This document shows, piece by piece, positions 39,593 through 47,552 of a stretch of 58,384 nt of DNA. Numbering within the stretch: position 1 is the first letter of the stretch; the number at the start of each line of letters is the position of its first letter. The stretch is from Cupriavidus necator (GTDB lineage Bacteria > Pseudomonadota > Gammaproteobacteria > Burkholderiales > Burkholderiaceae), in contig NZ_SROX01000026.1 of the NCBI RefSeq assembly GCF_013141915.1, forward strand, positions 1 to 58,384. The letters run 5' to 3'. A program made the translations under genes and the position numbers. Under the pieces are notes generated by a model that did no database searches, was not told the DNA's origin, and saw nothing but the letters and a program-made list of their open reading frames with translations.

Positions 39593-40618
39593 ATGGAACT
39601 GAACCCCTCCCAACTGAAGAAACTGCTCGCTGCTTGCATTCCGGCCATGCTGCCGGTCCTCGTGACCGGCGCACCCGGCATCGGCAAGAGCGACATCGTC
39701 GCCGGAGCCGCTGCGGACGCTGGTTACGAGCTGCTCATCTCGCATCCGGTGGTCGAAGACCCAACCGACTCGAAAGGCTTGCCCTTTCCATCTGCCGACG
39801 GTGCGAATGCGCGCTTCCTGCCTTTCGGCGATCTGGAACGCGCGCTCAGCGCGCGCCGCCCCTTGGTCTGGTTCATCGACGACCTGGGCCAGGCGACACC
39901 CGCAGTCCAGGCCGCCAAGATGCAGCTGCTGCTCGCCCGCAAGATCGGCGAGCACGTGCTGCCGCCGCATGTCACCTTCGTTGCTGCGACCAATCGGCGG
40001 ATCGACAACGCCGGCGTCTCCAACATTCTTGATCCGCTGAAGTCACGCTTTGCGACCATCGTAGAGCTGACCACGTCGATCGAGGACTGGACGCGCTGGG
40101 CCGTTGCGACGAACCAGCCGCCGGAGCTGATTGCCTTCCTGCGCTTCCGCCCGGACCTGCTGTTGTCCGCGAATCGCACCCGCGAGATCGAGAACCTGCC
40201 AAGCCCGCGTTCCTGGGGAATGGTAGGCAAGCTGTCGAAGGTCGTGCCCTCCGACCTGGAGCACGTCGCCTTCGCTGGCGCGGTTGGGCAGGGCGCTGCG
40301 ACGGAATTCGTCGCATTCAAGCGCCTCTTCCAACAGATGCCTTCCCCCGACGGCGTCCTCGCAGCACCGTCCTCGGCACCGATTCCGACCGACGTCGCTG
40401 TGCAATACGGAATCGCCACGGCGCTGGCGCGCCTGGCCAATACCAACAACTTCGATCGCGTGATGGTCTACGCGAATCGACTGCATGAGGCGGGGCTCGG
40501 TGAGTTTGCCGTGCTGTTGGTGCGAGACGCCGTCGAACGCGACGCGTCAATTGCCAGTACCCCAGCGTTCATCGTGGCGCAGGGCGGCCCCATCGGCGCC
40601 CACATCCGTGGCCAGTAG
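39593..40618 (+). CDS. MoxR-family AAA+ ATPase
   Basis: 341 residues. Walker A GAPGIGKSDIV (about 27..37), Walker B VWFIDDLGQA, sensor-1 TFVAATNRRIDNAGVSNILDPLKSRF with arginine, and a C-terminal helical lid. MoxR ATPases work with von Willebrand A-type partner proteins as chaperones in metal insertion or complex assembly, and one is encoded two genes downstream (41653). It forms a triad with the DUF3150-like and VWA-type genes, a module on Burkholderiales mobile elements. Confidence 0.88.
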   Translation: MELNPSQLKKLLAACIPAMLPVLVTGAPGIGKSDIVAGAAADAGYELLISHPVVEDPTDSKGLPFPSADGANARFLPFGDLERALSARRPLVWFIDDLGQATPAVQAAKMQLLLARKIGEHVLPPHVTFVAATNRRIDNAGVSNILDPLKSRFATIVELTTSIEDWTRWAVATNQPPELIAFLRFRPDLLLSANRTREIENLPSPRSWGMVGKLSKVVPSDLEHVAFAGAVGQGAATEFVAFKRLFQQMPSPDGVLAAPSSAPIPTDVAVQYGIATALARLANTNNFDRVMVYANRLHEAGLGEFAVLLVRDAVERDASIASTPAFIVAQGGPIGAHIRGQ

Positions 40619-40647
40619 GCCGCCTGTCCCGCATCACCACATCTGCC

Positions 40648-40690
40648 GGCCGGCTTCGGGTTTTCACCCGAGCCGGCCATTTTCATTTTT
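40648..40690 (+). terminator. Intrinsic terminator
   Basis: GGCCGGCTTCGGG (40648..40660), TTTTCA, CCCGAGCCGGCC (40667..40678), followed by a T-rich stretch. Between the MoxR and DUF3150-like genes; may be an attenuator. Confidence 0.6.
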
Positions 40691-40727
40691 GCCGCATTCG
40701 CGCGGCGATTCCTTCCAAGGATCCATC

Positions 40728-41645
40728 ATGAACATTACCAACCTGACGTCCCGCGTCATGCTTGCCACGCTCAACATCTCGGTCTGGCGCGCGCGCCGCT
40801 TCGACACCCGTGCCACGCAGGAAGTCGAGGCCAAGCACGAAGCCAAGGACATTGGCCGTTTCAACAAGCGGCTGCTGACCGACGGCGCGACGTCGTACAA
40901 GGAGGTGTGCGCCATCGGCAACCGCGCCCGGGCGCTCTTCGATAGCCACTCGCTGGACTATGACCAGCTCGGCGTGCGTTTGCTTCCCACGGCTGTCTAC
41001 ATGGACGTCGCGGAGAAGCTGCGTGCCATGCGCGATCAGTTCGAAGTGGCGACGGCGCAGTTCCTGGCCGACTATCCGCGGCTGAAGGACGAGGCCCGTG
41101 TCGCACTCAATGGGCTCTTTGACGAGGCGGATTATCCGACCGAGGCAGAGCTGCGCCGGAAGTTCGGTGTGCGCTTTTCCGTGCTGCCGTTCCCCGATGC
41201 CAGCCAGTTCGGCATCGACCTGCCGCCCGACGTCCTGCACGGCATCCGCGAAGAGATGGACGCCAAGGTCTTGGGTGCGGTGAAGACCGCGAACAACGAC
41301 CTGGTCGGCCGTCTTTACGAAGCGGTGCAGCACTTCGCCAATCGTCTCTATGGCGAGGGCAACGTGCGGCTTGACGTCGCCGACAAGGTGCGTGAACTCA
41401 GCGCGCTGTTGCCGCGGCTGAACTTCTCCGATGATCCGGTCCTGACGGAGATCCTCGCCAAGACCCAGGAGCAGCTTGCCTGCTATACCGGGGCGCAGCT
41501 CAAGGACGACCCGCTGCTTCGCCTGAACGTGGCCGAGCGCGCGATGGAGATCGAGGCGCAGATGGCTGCATTCATGGGTGGGCCGCCGCCGACGCTGACG
41601 CGCGAAGCGGGCGACATGCCGATGCTGCAGTTGCTTGCCGCGTGA
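40728..41645 (+). CDS. DUF3150-like protein of the MoxR module
   Basis: 305 residues, helical throughout, starting MNITNLTSRVMLATLNISVWRARRFDTRATQEVEAKH. That N-terminal W-R-A-R and K-H-x-A-K-D pattern resembles DUF3150 proteins, which occur with MoxR ATPases in phages and plasmids. No active-site motif is seen. It may be the substrate or scaffold linking MoxR and the VWA protein. 8-nt gap to the downstream gene. Confidence 0.6.
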   Translation: MNITNLTSRVMLATLNISVWRARRFDTRATQEVEAKHEAKDIGRFNKRLLTDGATSYKEVCAIGNRARALFDSHSLDYDQLGVRLLPTAVYMDVAEKLRAMRDQFEVATAQFLADYPRLKDEARVALNGLFDEADYPTEAELRRKFGVRFSVLPFPDASQFGIDLPPDVLHGIREEMDAKVLGAVKTANNDLVGRLYEAVQHFANRLYGEGNVRLDVADKVRELSALLPRLNFSDDPVLTEILAKTQEQLACYTGAQLKDDPLLRLNVAERAMEIEAQMAAFMGGPPPTLTREAGDMPMLQLLAA

Positions 41646-41652
41646 GGTCGCC

Positions 41653-42816
41653 ATGCATGATCGAATCGTGAAGCAGCGCGCAGCGCTGGTGCTGTCGCAG
41701 CCGTTCTTCGGCGCGCTGGCCCTGCGGTTGGCCATCGTCGAAGACACGAGCTGCGAGTCGATGTGGGTTGACGGCGTGAGCCTGGGCTACAACCCGGCGT
41801 ATGTCGACAAGCTCGATGACCTCGAGCTTCGCGGCGTCCTGGCCCATGAGGTGCTGCACGTGGCCAACGGTCACTGCTGGCGCATGGGGGCACGGGATCA
41901 GCGTCGTTGGAACGAGGCCTGCGACTATGCGGTCAATCCGCTGGTGCTCAATGCGCAGTTCAAGCTGCCGCAAGGGGTCCTGCTCGATGGCCGCTACCTG
42001 GGCAAGTCGGCGGAGGAGATCTACGCGTTGCTACGACAGGAGGAATCGTCGCAGCAGCCGCAGCAATCTGCCGGCGGCGCAGCAGGCTCAGCGCCGCATC
42101 CGTCGGACGGGGAGCCGTCTCCGCCGGAGTCGAACGGGTGTGGCGAAGTGCGCCAGTACACCGGCGCCGACAAGCCGGCCGTCGAGAGCGAATGGCGGGT
42201 TGCCGTCAGTCAGGCCGCGAAAGCGGCCAAGATGCGCGGCGGTTTGCCTGGCGATCTCGAACACCTGGTGGAAGCCGCACAGCGGCCTTCTGTCGACTGG
42301 CGGGCTGTGCTGCATCGCTTCGCCGCTGAAGCAGCGCACGCCGACTACAGCTGGAAGGTACCCAACCGCCGCTATGCGCATCTGGGTCTCTACCTGCCGT
42401 CTTTGCATTCCGAGGCGGTGGGGGACGCGGTGTTCGTGCGCGACTCCAGCGGTTCGGTCTTTGACGAGACGCAGCGACAGTTTGCCGCGGAGATTATTGC
42501 GGTGCACCAGCAGCTGCAGCCGGCCCGGCTCATCGTGATCGACTGCGATACCCGAGTCACCCAGGTCCAGACGTTTGAGCGGGACGAGGTAGTTGATCTT
42601 GCTCCGTTGAAAGGTGGCGGTGGCACCAGCTTCAAGGCGCCCTTCGCATGGCTTGAGAGCGAAGGCATTGCACCAGCGTTCCTTGTCTACCTGACGGACC
42701 TCGACGGCGGATTCCCGCCCGCGGCGCCGGCATATCCCGTCCTGTGGGGCTCAGTCACGCCCTTGGATCGCATCGCCGCACCGCCGTTTGGCGAGTGTGT
42801 CGAAGTGATCACGTGA
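41653..42816 (+). CDS. Putative metallopeptidase/VWA-like protein (DUF2201 type)
   Basis: 387 residues. N-terminal metallopeptidase-like domain with HEVLHVANGH (His65, Glu66, His69, His74), a linker, and a C-terminal VWA-like domain (DAVFVRDSSGSV with a D-S-S-G-S that stands in for the MIDAS DxSxS, later VYLTDLDGGFP). DUF2201-type proteins pair with MoxR ATPases. Inferred role: metal-dependent maturation or proteolysis driven by MoxR. Function on the element is unknown. Confidence 0.78.
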   Translation: MHDRIVKQRAALVLSQPFFGALALRLAIVEDTSCESMWVDGVSLGYNPAYVDKLDDLELRGVLAHEVLHVANGHCWRMGARDQRRWNEACDYAVNPLVLNAQFKLPQGVLLDGRYLGKSAEEIYALLRQEESSQQPQQSAGGAAGSAPHPSDGEPSPPESNGCGEVRQYTGADKPAVESEWRVAVSQAAKAAKMRGGLPGDLEHLVEAAQRPSVDWRAVLHRFAAEAAHADYSWKVPNRRYAHLGLYLPSLHSEAVGDAVFVRDSSGSVFDETQRQFAAEIIAVHQQLQPARLIVIDCDTRVTQVQTFERDEVVDLAPLKGGGGTSFKAPFAWLESEGIAPAFLVYLTDLDGGFPPAAPAYPVLWGSVTPLDRIAAPPFGECVEVIT

Positions 42817-42953
42817 GCGGGACCTGGTACGCCTATGCGGTTTTCTCCTGACAGCTAAGTCGTTCCTTTCGCTGTCACTTCTCTATAACCAGCCTCAAGC
42901 GACCCATGGAAGTGCCGATGGTAGGTACTGAAGTGGTGGTCGTAGCAGGCTCA

Positions 42954-42979
42954 AGCCCCGGCGTGCCCGGGGCTTTTTC
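42954..42979 (+). terminator. Intrinsic terminator
   Basis: AGCCCCGG (42954..42961), CGTGC, CCGGGGCT (42967..42974), then TTTTCTTTTT. Ends the MoxR operon. Confidence 0.8.
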
Positions 42980-42992
42980 TTTTTGGATTCCC

Positions 42993-43146
42993 ATGTCGGC
43001 AAACATTGCTAAATCCGAAACAATAATTCGGAACTTTTTCCTGGAGGAAACGGGCGACCGCCGGCCAGACCGCTGCCGAAGGGCTAGCACGTGTTGCCGG
43101 CATGGGGCTCCAGAGGAGCGAGCTTTGGAACCCCAACTCCTTTTGA
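42993..43146 (+). pseudogene. Small gene with probable frameshift
   Basis: ATG 42993 (MSANIAKSETIIRNFFLEETGD). After about 43060 the plus-one frame becomes coding-like (AGQTAAEGLARVAGMGLQRSELWNPNSF) and stops at 43144..43146, overlapping the next start as TGATG. One extra C in GCGACCGCC would explain the break; without it the product would be about 50 aa. Function unknown. Confidence 0.5.
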
Positions 43147-43514
43147 TGAACGTCGACAACCTGCCACGGCAGGGAATCGCGAAGCGTGTGGACCAGTGGT
43201 TTTCTGATGTCCGCAACGAAAATATGCAGTCTTTTGATGACTGGCTTGCGGTTGTGGCGTCGCCCGCGCCATCCGCTGCGCCTGGCATGCGATTGTCGCA
43301 AGGTAATGTCGAATTTGAGCTGCGGCATGGCCAACGATACTTGATCGAAGATACCGTGCGCGGAGTCAGGCAATTTCGTTGCATCATCGATGGCCGAGTT
43401 CCACTCGTTGCTTTCATTGATGAGCGCGGCTACCGCGGAGCGTGGATTACCGTGATCAATCTCTTCACCATCGAAGAGATGGTGAGCATGCGAGAGCTGC
43501 CAGACCAGCCATAG
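43146..43514 (+). CDS. Hypothetical protein, 122 aa
   Basis: ATG 43146 overlaps the TGA of the restored upstream frame. MNVDNLPRQGIAKRVDQWFSDVRNENMQSF..., with a C-terminal beta-rich domain (VEFELRHGQRYLIEDTVRGVRQFRCIIDGRVPLVAFIDERGYRGAWITVINLF). Alternatively the longer frame from 42993 is used as it stands. No family recognised. Followed by a terminator. Confidence 0.5.
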   Translation: MNVDNLPRQGIAKRVDQWFSDVRNENMQSFDDWLAVVASPAPSAAPGMRLSQGNVEFELRHGQRYLIEDTVRGVRQFRCIIDGRVPLVAFIDERGYRGAWITVINLFTIEEMVSMRELPDQP

Positions 43515-43518
43515 AAAA

Positions 43519-43553
43519 GGGCCCGACGCTATCCAGCGGCGGGCCCTTTTTTT
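43519..43553 (+). terminator. Intrinsic terminator
   Basis: GGGCCCG (43519..43525) pairs with CGGGCCC (43540..43546), then seven T (43547..43553). Followed at 43609..43620 by a second copy of the TGAGCATGCTCA palindrome. Confidence 0.8.
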
Positions 43554-43617
43554 CTTCTGTTTAACCAAAAAGACGATGCTTATATGTTGGCTTTCCGGAT
43601 ATACACCCTGAGCATGC

Positions 43618-44028
43618 TCAAGCTGACACCGTGACGTCGGCTTCCGTTCTCGGGGTGACGGCTTCTTCGATTGTCGGCGCGGGACTGTCGCCGAAGGTGA
43701 GGGCCGGAATCCGCGCGATCGTGCCCTCCAGGGCTGCGGAGCTCCCAAGCCGGATGGTGCCAGCATAGGCAATCCGGCCCTTCACGCGGCCGTTGATATG
43801 GAGCGAAATTCGAGCGGCAACATCCCCCTCTACGGTGCCATCGATGAGCACATGGTCACCTTCCACGGTTCCCCGGACCAACCCTTCGGCACCGATATGG
43901 ACGAGGCCACGGGAAGAGCGCAGATCGCCGTCGACCAGGCCAAAGCAACTGACGCCGTGATCGGAGGAAACGTGTCCGTGGATGCTTAGACCAGCCTGGA
44001 TCAAGCTGAAGTTTCGAGGGGCATTCAT
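43618..44028 (-). CDS. Bactofilin (polymer-forming cytoskeletal protein)
   Basis: 136 residues from ATG 44028. Repeating beta-helix pattern typical of bactofilins: HGHVSSDHGVSCFGLVDGDLRSSRGLVHIGAEGLVRGTVEGDHVLIDGTVEGDVAARISLHINGRVKGRIAYAGTIRLG, with short polar N- and C-terminal tails. Bactofilins polymerise without nucleotide into membrane-linked filaments that localise proteins or shape cells. Rare on mobile elements; here it follows a single-pass membrane protein gene with a short gap, so the two may form an envelope scaffold. Confidence 0.85.
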   Translation of the reverse strand: MNAPRNFSLIQAGLSIHGHVSSDHGVSCFGLVDGDLRSSRGLVHIGAEGLVRGTVEGDHVLIDGTVEGDVAARISLHINGRVKGRIAYAGTIRLGSSAALEGTIARIPALTFGDSPAPTIEEAVTPRTEADVTVSA

Positions 44029-44035
44029 GACGGGA

Positions 44036-44626
44036 TCAGAACAGTTTGATTTCGTTGCCGCGGCTGGCCGCCGGTGCCGGCGGATGGATTGGGGCGGGAG
44101 TGGTTGGCGCCTGGCGTGTGGCTGTCGAGACGGAGGCCGGCTGCCTTGGCGTTTGCGCCTTTGGCGGTTGAGACTTGGCAACGTTCTGCGGCGCAGCCGC
44201 TGTGGGCGTGCTTGCCGATGCGCCGGAGCTGGCGACAGGGGCTGCGGACGGTGCTGGCGTACCCGATGCCGCTGGCGGCTGCGACACGGATGGCTGTGAC
44301 GCAGGCCATTCATGGCCGTTTTCGACGGACCGCGAGCCGGCGGCTTCCGGCTGTGCGGCTACAGCTTTCTCGGGTGGCTTGCGCGCGTCGCTGGATGCGA
44401 GCCAGCGCCCTCCGCCGAACGCCAGAACGGCAACGGCCAGGATCCCGAGGCATTGCCAGTGGATCGGCTTGATGTGCGCCACGATCGCCGCGTTACGATC
44501 GGGAGGTAGCTGGCTTGCGGCCGGTGCAGCTGCATCAAGACTGGCTTTTCCAGAGGCGTCCATCTCAATAGTCACGGGAGTGGCCGCGTACTGCGCGTGC
44601 AGGCGCTCAATTTCCTTAATGTCCAT
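44036..44626 (-). CDS. Single-pass membrane protein with Pro/Ala-rich domain
   Basis: 196 residues. Cytosolic N-terminus (1..50), one membrane helix (CLGILAVAVLAFGGGRWLA, about 59..77), then a periplasmic tail of about 115 residues rich in Pro, Ala, Ser and Thr. Such tails span the periplasm. It lies 7 nt upstream of the bactofilin gene and may anchor it to the membrane. Confidence 0.6.
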   Translation of the reverse strand: MDIKEIERLHAQYAATPVTIEMDASGKASLDAAAPAASQLPPDRNAAIVAHIKPIHWQCLGILAVAVLAFGGGRWLASSDARKPPEKAVAAQPEAAGSRSVENGHEWPASQPSVSQPPAASGTPAPSAAPVASSGASASTPTAAAPQNVAKSQPPKAQTPRQPASVSTATRQAPTTPAPIHPPAPAASRGNEIKLF

Positions 44627-44646
44627 ATCGGTCTCTGGAGCGGTTT

Positions 44647-45252
44647 TCAGGCCTGTTCTATCAGCTGGCCGTCTGGGGCGAACCGATCGTTGTCAGGGAT
44701 GCAAAGGTGATGGATTGCACGAATGTGCTTGGCCGCGCCGACGATTGCGTCGTCCTTCTCCGTATCCGAAATGGATTGCGCGATGTATGCGCCGAGCGTG
44801 CGATGGAAGAGCCTGTCGTGCTGGTTCAGAAGTCGTATGAGCCGGCCTGACAAAGAGTGCGTCACGACGATCTGCCGATGGTCGAACTTCAAGCTGAGAT
44901 GGCGCCGGGGCTTGGATTCGATCCACTGCAGTCTCGCATCCATCCATTCCTGTGCCAGCCGGAAGGCTTCGTCAAGCGCAATGATCTTGCCTTTGCTGGC
45001 CACCGAGAACTTGGAAGTGATGTAGTTGTAGTCGCTACGTAAGAAGTTACGCACGAAGTCAGTGCAATACGACACCTCAGTACCGCTGTCCGTTTGCGGG
45101 ACAATTTTTGCAACGCGTCCCTCGCTGAGCATGCGCCGAATAGGCTTCGGGCCAGCGTTGGCATCCGAGCTGTCTGGGGGCGCGTCCAGGGATGAAACTG
45201 GCGGTATGGGACGCGAATCGCCATCGGGGAGCGGACGGAAAAGTTCGGCCAT
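44647..45252 (-). CDS. Hypothetical protein, possibly DUF1845/AcaB-like
   Basis: 201 residues from ATG 45252 (MAELFRPLPDGDS); a longer frame to 45378 lacks a ribosome site and includes leader remnant L10. The C-terminal region (YCTDFVRNFLRSDYNYITSKF, EWMDARLQWIESKP, SLSGRLIRLLNQHDRLFHRTLGAYIAQ) resembles the middle helix-rich part of DUF1845 proteins, a group that includes the plasmid regulator AcaB. Resemblance is weak. First gene of the bactofilin operon, 20 nt upstream of the membrane protein gene. Confidence 0.45.
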   Translation of the reverse strand: MAELFRPLPDGDSRPIPPVSSLDAPPDSSDANAGPKPIRRMLSEGRVAKIVPQTDSGTEVSYCTDFVRNFLRSDYNYITSKFSVASKGKIIALDEAFRLAQEWMDARLQWIESKPRRHLSLKFDHRQIVVTHSLSGRLIRLLNQHDRLFHRTLGAYIAQSISDTEKDDAIVGAAKHIRAIHHLCIPDNDRFAPDGQLIEQA

Positions 45253-45387
45253 GTCATGTTGTGGAATCTCTCTCACATGGAATTGTGAGATACATTGCAC
45301 CGGGCATGCTCGGAGAAAGCGGTGCCAAATTCGCGAGCTTTCTGCCATTTGCGCGGCTAGCGATGTGCCACAATTCATTCACACCTC

Positions 45388-45430
45388 GCGTCACTGACGC
45401 ATCGACCCTGACTCCCCGAGAGTCCATCTT
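45388..45430 (+). promoter_or_regulatory. Truncated hairpin leader (copy L10)
   Basis: GCGTC-ACT-GACGC (45388..45400) then ATCGACC, then GACTC/GAGTC and CATCTTC, but the later hairpins and start codon are missing. The next 300 bp carry a minus-strand gene fragment, so the leader was probably interrupted. Confidence 0.55.
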
Positions 45431-45472
45431 CTGCTTCAAGTCGTGCACCTTGCGCACGCGCCGACCGGTTGG

Positions 45473-45599
45473 CTACCGGTGTGGATATTCCTTGTGATAA
45501 GTGTTTTCGCCGAGCACTTCCCTCATCAGCTCGTAATACGCGTCTTTGGCTGTGCCTCTTCATGAGTGCACGCCGGACACCGTTCGAGCCTGGGACCAT
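45473..45599 (-). pseudogene. Short minus-strand gene, frameshifted
   Basis: ATG 45599 (MVPGSNGVRRALMKRHSQ, GGAGAG ribosome site). One frame over, the downstream bases encode DAYYELMREVLGENTYHKEYPHR then stop (45475..45473), a convincing coding tail. One extra A in CAAAGACG would join them into a peptide of about 41 aa. It lies between the broken leader L10 and the gene at 45892. Confidence 0.4.
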
Positions 45600-45891
45600 G
45601 TGGCGTCTCTCTCCAGGCCCCTCCTAGGCAGAACGGCTGACGTCGAGCCGATCCGTGAACCTGCGGCCGAACCTGTGGGTTCGCGAAATGGGTTGTTGTG
45701 CAGCGTGATCATGCTGCACGAGGACGACTTTACGTCCTCCGCATGAGCGGCGCGCTTTGTGCGCGGCTCCCTGAGTGCCACGCCCCCGGAAGGGGCGTGG
45801 CATCCAGGTCTCTCTAGCAAAGCTCGCTTTCCGGCGTACCCGGGACGCGGGCTTTTGTTGTTTGTGAGAGACCGTTTCGGGAGAAGCTGCC

Positions 45892-46203
45892 ATGCATCAG
45901 GATTCCGAGATTTGCGCCGTGATCGCGGCAACGCTGGAACGCCGACGTCCGTTGTACAAGGATATGCCGGCAGCCTGGCGCAACCTCTGTGAGGCGGCAC
46001 ACGTCGCCACTCTTCCGGAAGCCGCGCGAGCGGCCTTCCTCAACACCGTAACGACCCAGCGCGGGGCAGACACAGCCTTGCGCCTTCGGGAGCATGCTGC
46101 GTCCATCCGGGCGAGCGTCGTTCGCTTTCTCTCTGAAAGGAGATTGAACGTATGCATGCACCCATCACCTACGGTGGCTTCGACGGACCCAGAAGCCTGC
46201 TAG
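45892..46203 (+). CDS. Hypothetical protein, 103 aa
   Basis: MHQDSEICAVIAATLERRRPLYKDMPAAWRNLCEAAHVATLPEAARAAFLNTV..., mostly helical and soluble. GGGAG ribosome site before the ATG. A stem (GCCACGCCCC/GGGGCGTGGC) and a long-range GGTCTCTC/GAGAGACC pair lie upstream. It overlaps the next gene by 52 nt in another frame. No family recognised. Confidence 0.5.
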   Translation: MHQDSEICAVIAATLERRRPLYKDMPAAWRNLCEAAHVATLPEAARAAFLNTVTTQRGADTALRLREHAASIRASVVRFLSERRLNVCMHPSPTVASTDPEAC

Positions 46204-47447
46204 AAGAGCGGCCGATGCGCCCGCCGATCATCGGCAAGATCCGCCCGGGGATCAAAGTCCTGACCCGCAAGGCTCGGGACAATCCCGAAGCCGTGCGGAT
46301 CCACGACGCCATGGTGGCGCAGGGCCACTCCTACGAAGCCATCGGCCTGGAAATCGAGCGCAGAACCCAGTTGCGCAATGCGCTGGTGCCGAAGAACGTG
46401 CCGTGGTTCACCTGCCGCGGGTCGGACTTCACCAACCCAGCGGTGGCCGAAGAGATCGTGCAGCGCTACGGCGAAGACCGCGGCGACGGCAATGGCCACA
46501 AGCTGTGGCGCTTTCCCGTGGTCTTTGCCTTCGACGACTGGCTGCGCAACATGCCCAACGAGCTGGTGACCTACACCGCCAGCGGCAAGCAGTACTTCTC
46601 CGAGTACGGTCCTGACGGTTTGCGCTACTGCAAGACGTATGCGCCGGTCCAGCGCGATGCGCGCGCCAGCCGAGCGAAACGCGTGTGGGGCGGCCGCCCG
46701 ATCATTCTGCGGCAGGATGACGCCATCCCCGACGGACGGTGCGACCCGCACAGCTGCCCGCAGTACCAGCAGGGCGTTTGCAACCTCTCCGCGGCGTTCT
46801 ATTTTGCGGTTCCTTCGACCCGGGGGCTCGGTTTGATCCAGATGCCGACCACCTCCATTTACGTGCTCCAGAAGGCCCACGCCGCGATGCAGACGGTTGC
46901 GCTGGCGCGCGGCCGCCTGGTCGGCGTCCAGTTCTTCGTGAGCAAGCAGGAGGTCGAGATCAGCCGTATCGATCCCGAATCCGGCAAGCCGGTGCGGCAG
47001 ATGCAATGGCTCATCACGCTCGACGCCGATCTTGACCTGGCCGGGCTTCTCGACGGGTCGGATCGGCCGCGGCTGTCGCATGTCGAAGCCGCGCAGCAGG
47101 CGGTCGCGGCGCTCGAAAGCGCGCCCGAGGTTCCGCCGGATCAGTCGGCCGGTGCCCCTCCGCTGGACAACGAGGAGCCAAGCCTGCCGTTGGAGCAACG
47201 TGCCGACACCTCGGCTACCGCGGACCTGGCCGCAGCGTTCAACGAGCTGGCCGCGCGGCTGGGCTTCGACAACGAGCCGGATCGCAAGGATCTTCGCGCC
47301 TTTCTGCAGGAGAGCTTCGGCGTCGGCTGGACCAAGCGGCCCGCCGCGGTCCGGCAGGTCGTTCACGATATGCGTGTTGCGCTGGAGAACAACCCGGTTG
47401 CCTATCGCGAACAGGTCAAAGCCATCGCGGCAGAGATTGCCCCCTGA
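46152..47447 (+). CDS. Gp3-like (phage recombination-directionality-factor-type) protein
   Basis: 431 residues from ATG 46152 (AAGGAG at 9 nt). The middle part (IIGKIRPGIKVLTRKA; FTNPAVAEEIVQRYGE; CDPHSCPQYQQGVCNLSAAFYFAVPSTRGLGLIQMPTTSIY; VGVQFFVSKQEVEISR) resembles the Gp3-like family that includes the phiC31 recombination directionality factor, including its Cys cluster. This element carries tyrosine, not serine, recombinases, so the family's role here is uncertain. The C-terminal third is helical with an unassigned DNA-damage-like linker. Confidence 0.55.
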   Translation: MHAPITYGGFDGPRSLLEERPMRPPIIGKIRPGIKVLTRKARDNPEAVRIHDAMVAQGHSYEAIGLEIERRTQLRNALVPKNVPWFTCRGSDFTNPAVAEEIVQRYGEDRGDGNGHKLWRFPVVFAFDDWLRNMPNELVTYTASGKQYFSEYGPDGLRYCKTYAPVQRDARASRAKRVWGGRPIILRQDDAIPDGRCDPHSCPQYQQGVCNLSAAFYFAVPSTRGLGLIQMPTTSIYVLQKAHAAMQTVALARGRLVGVQFFVSKQEVEISRIDPESGKPVRQMQWLITLDADLDLAGLLDGSDRPRLSHVEAAQQAVAALESAPEVPPDQSAGAPPLDNEEPSLPLEQRADTSATADLAAAFNELAARLGFDNEPDRKDLRAFLQESFGVGWTKRPAAVRQVVHDMRVALENNPVAYREQVKAIAAEIAP

Positions 47448-47475
47448 GCCGGACTTCCCGACTGGCTCACTTCAT

Positions 47476-47503
47476 GGACGCCCTTGTGGCGTCCTTTTTC
47501 TTT
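47476..47503 (+). terminator. Intrinsic terminator
   Basis: GGACGCC (47476..47482), CTTGT, GGCGTCC (47488..47494), then TTTTTCTTTT. Ends the Gp3-like transcript just before the SbcD-like gene. Confidence 0.8.
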
Positions 47504-47552
47504 TCCACGCGCCAGCGCTTGCGCGGGCGCAACCCATTTTCAAGGAGGTAGC

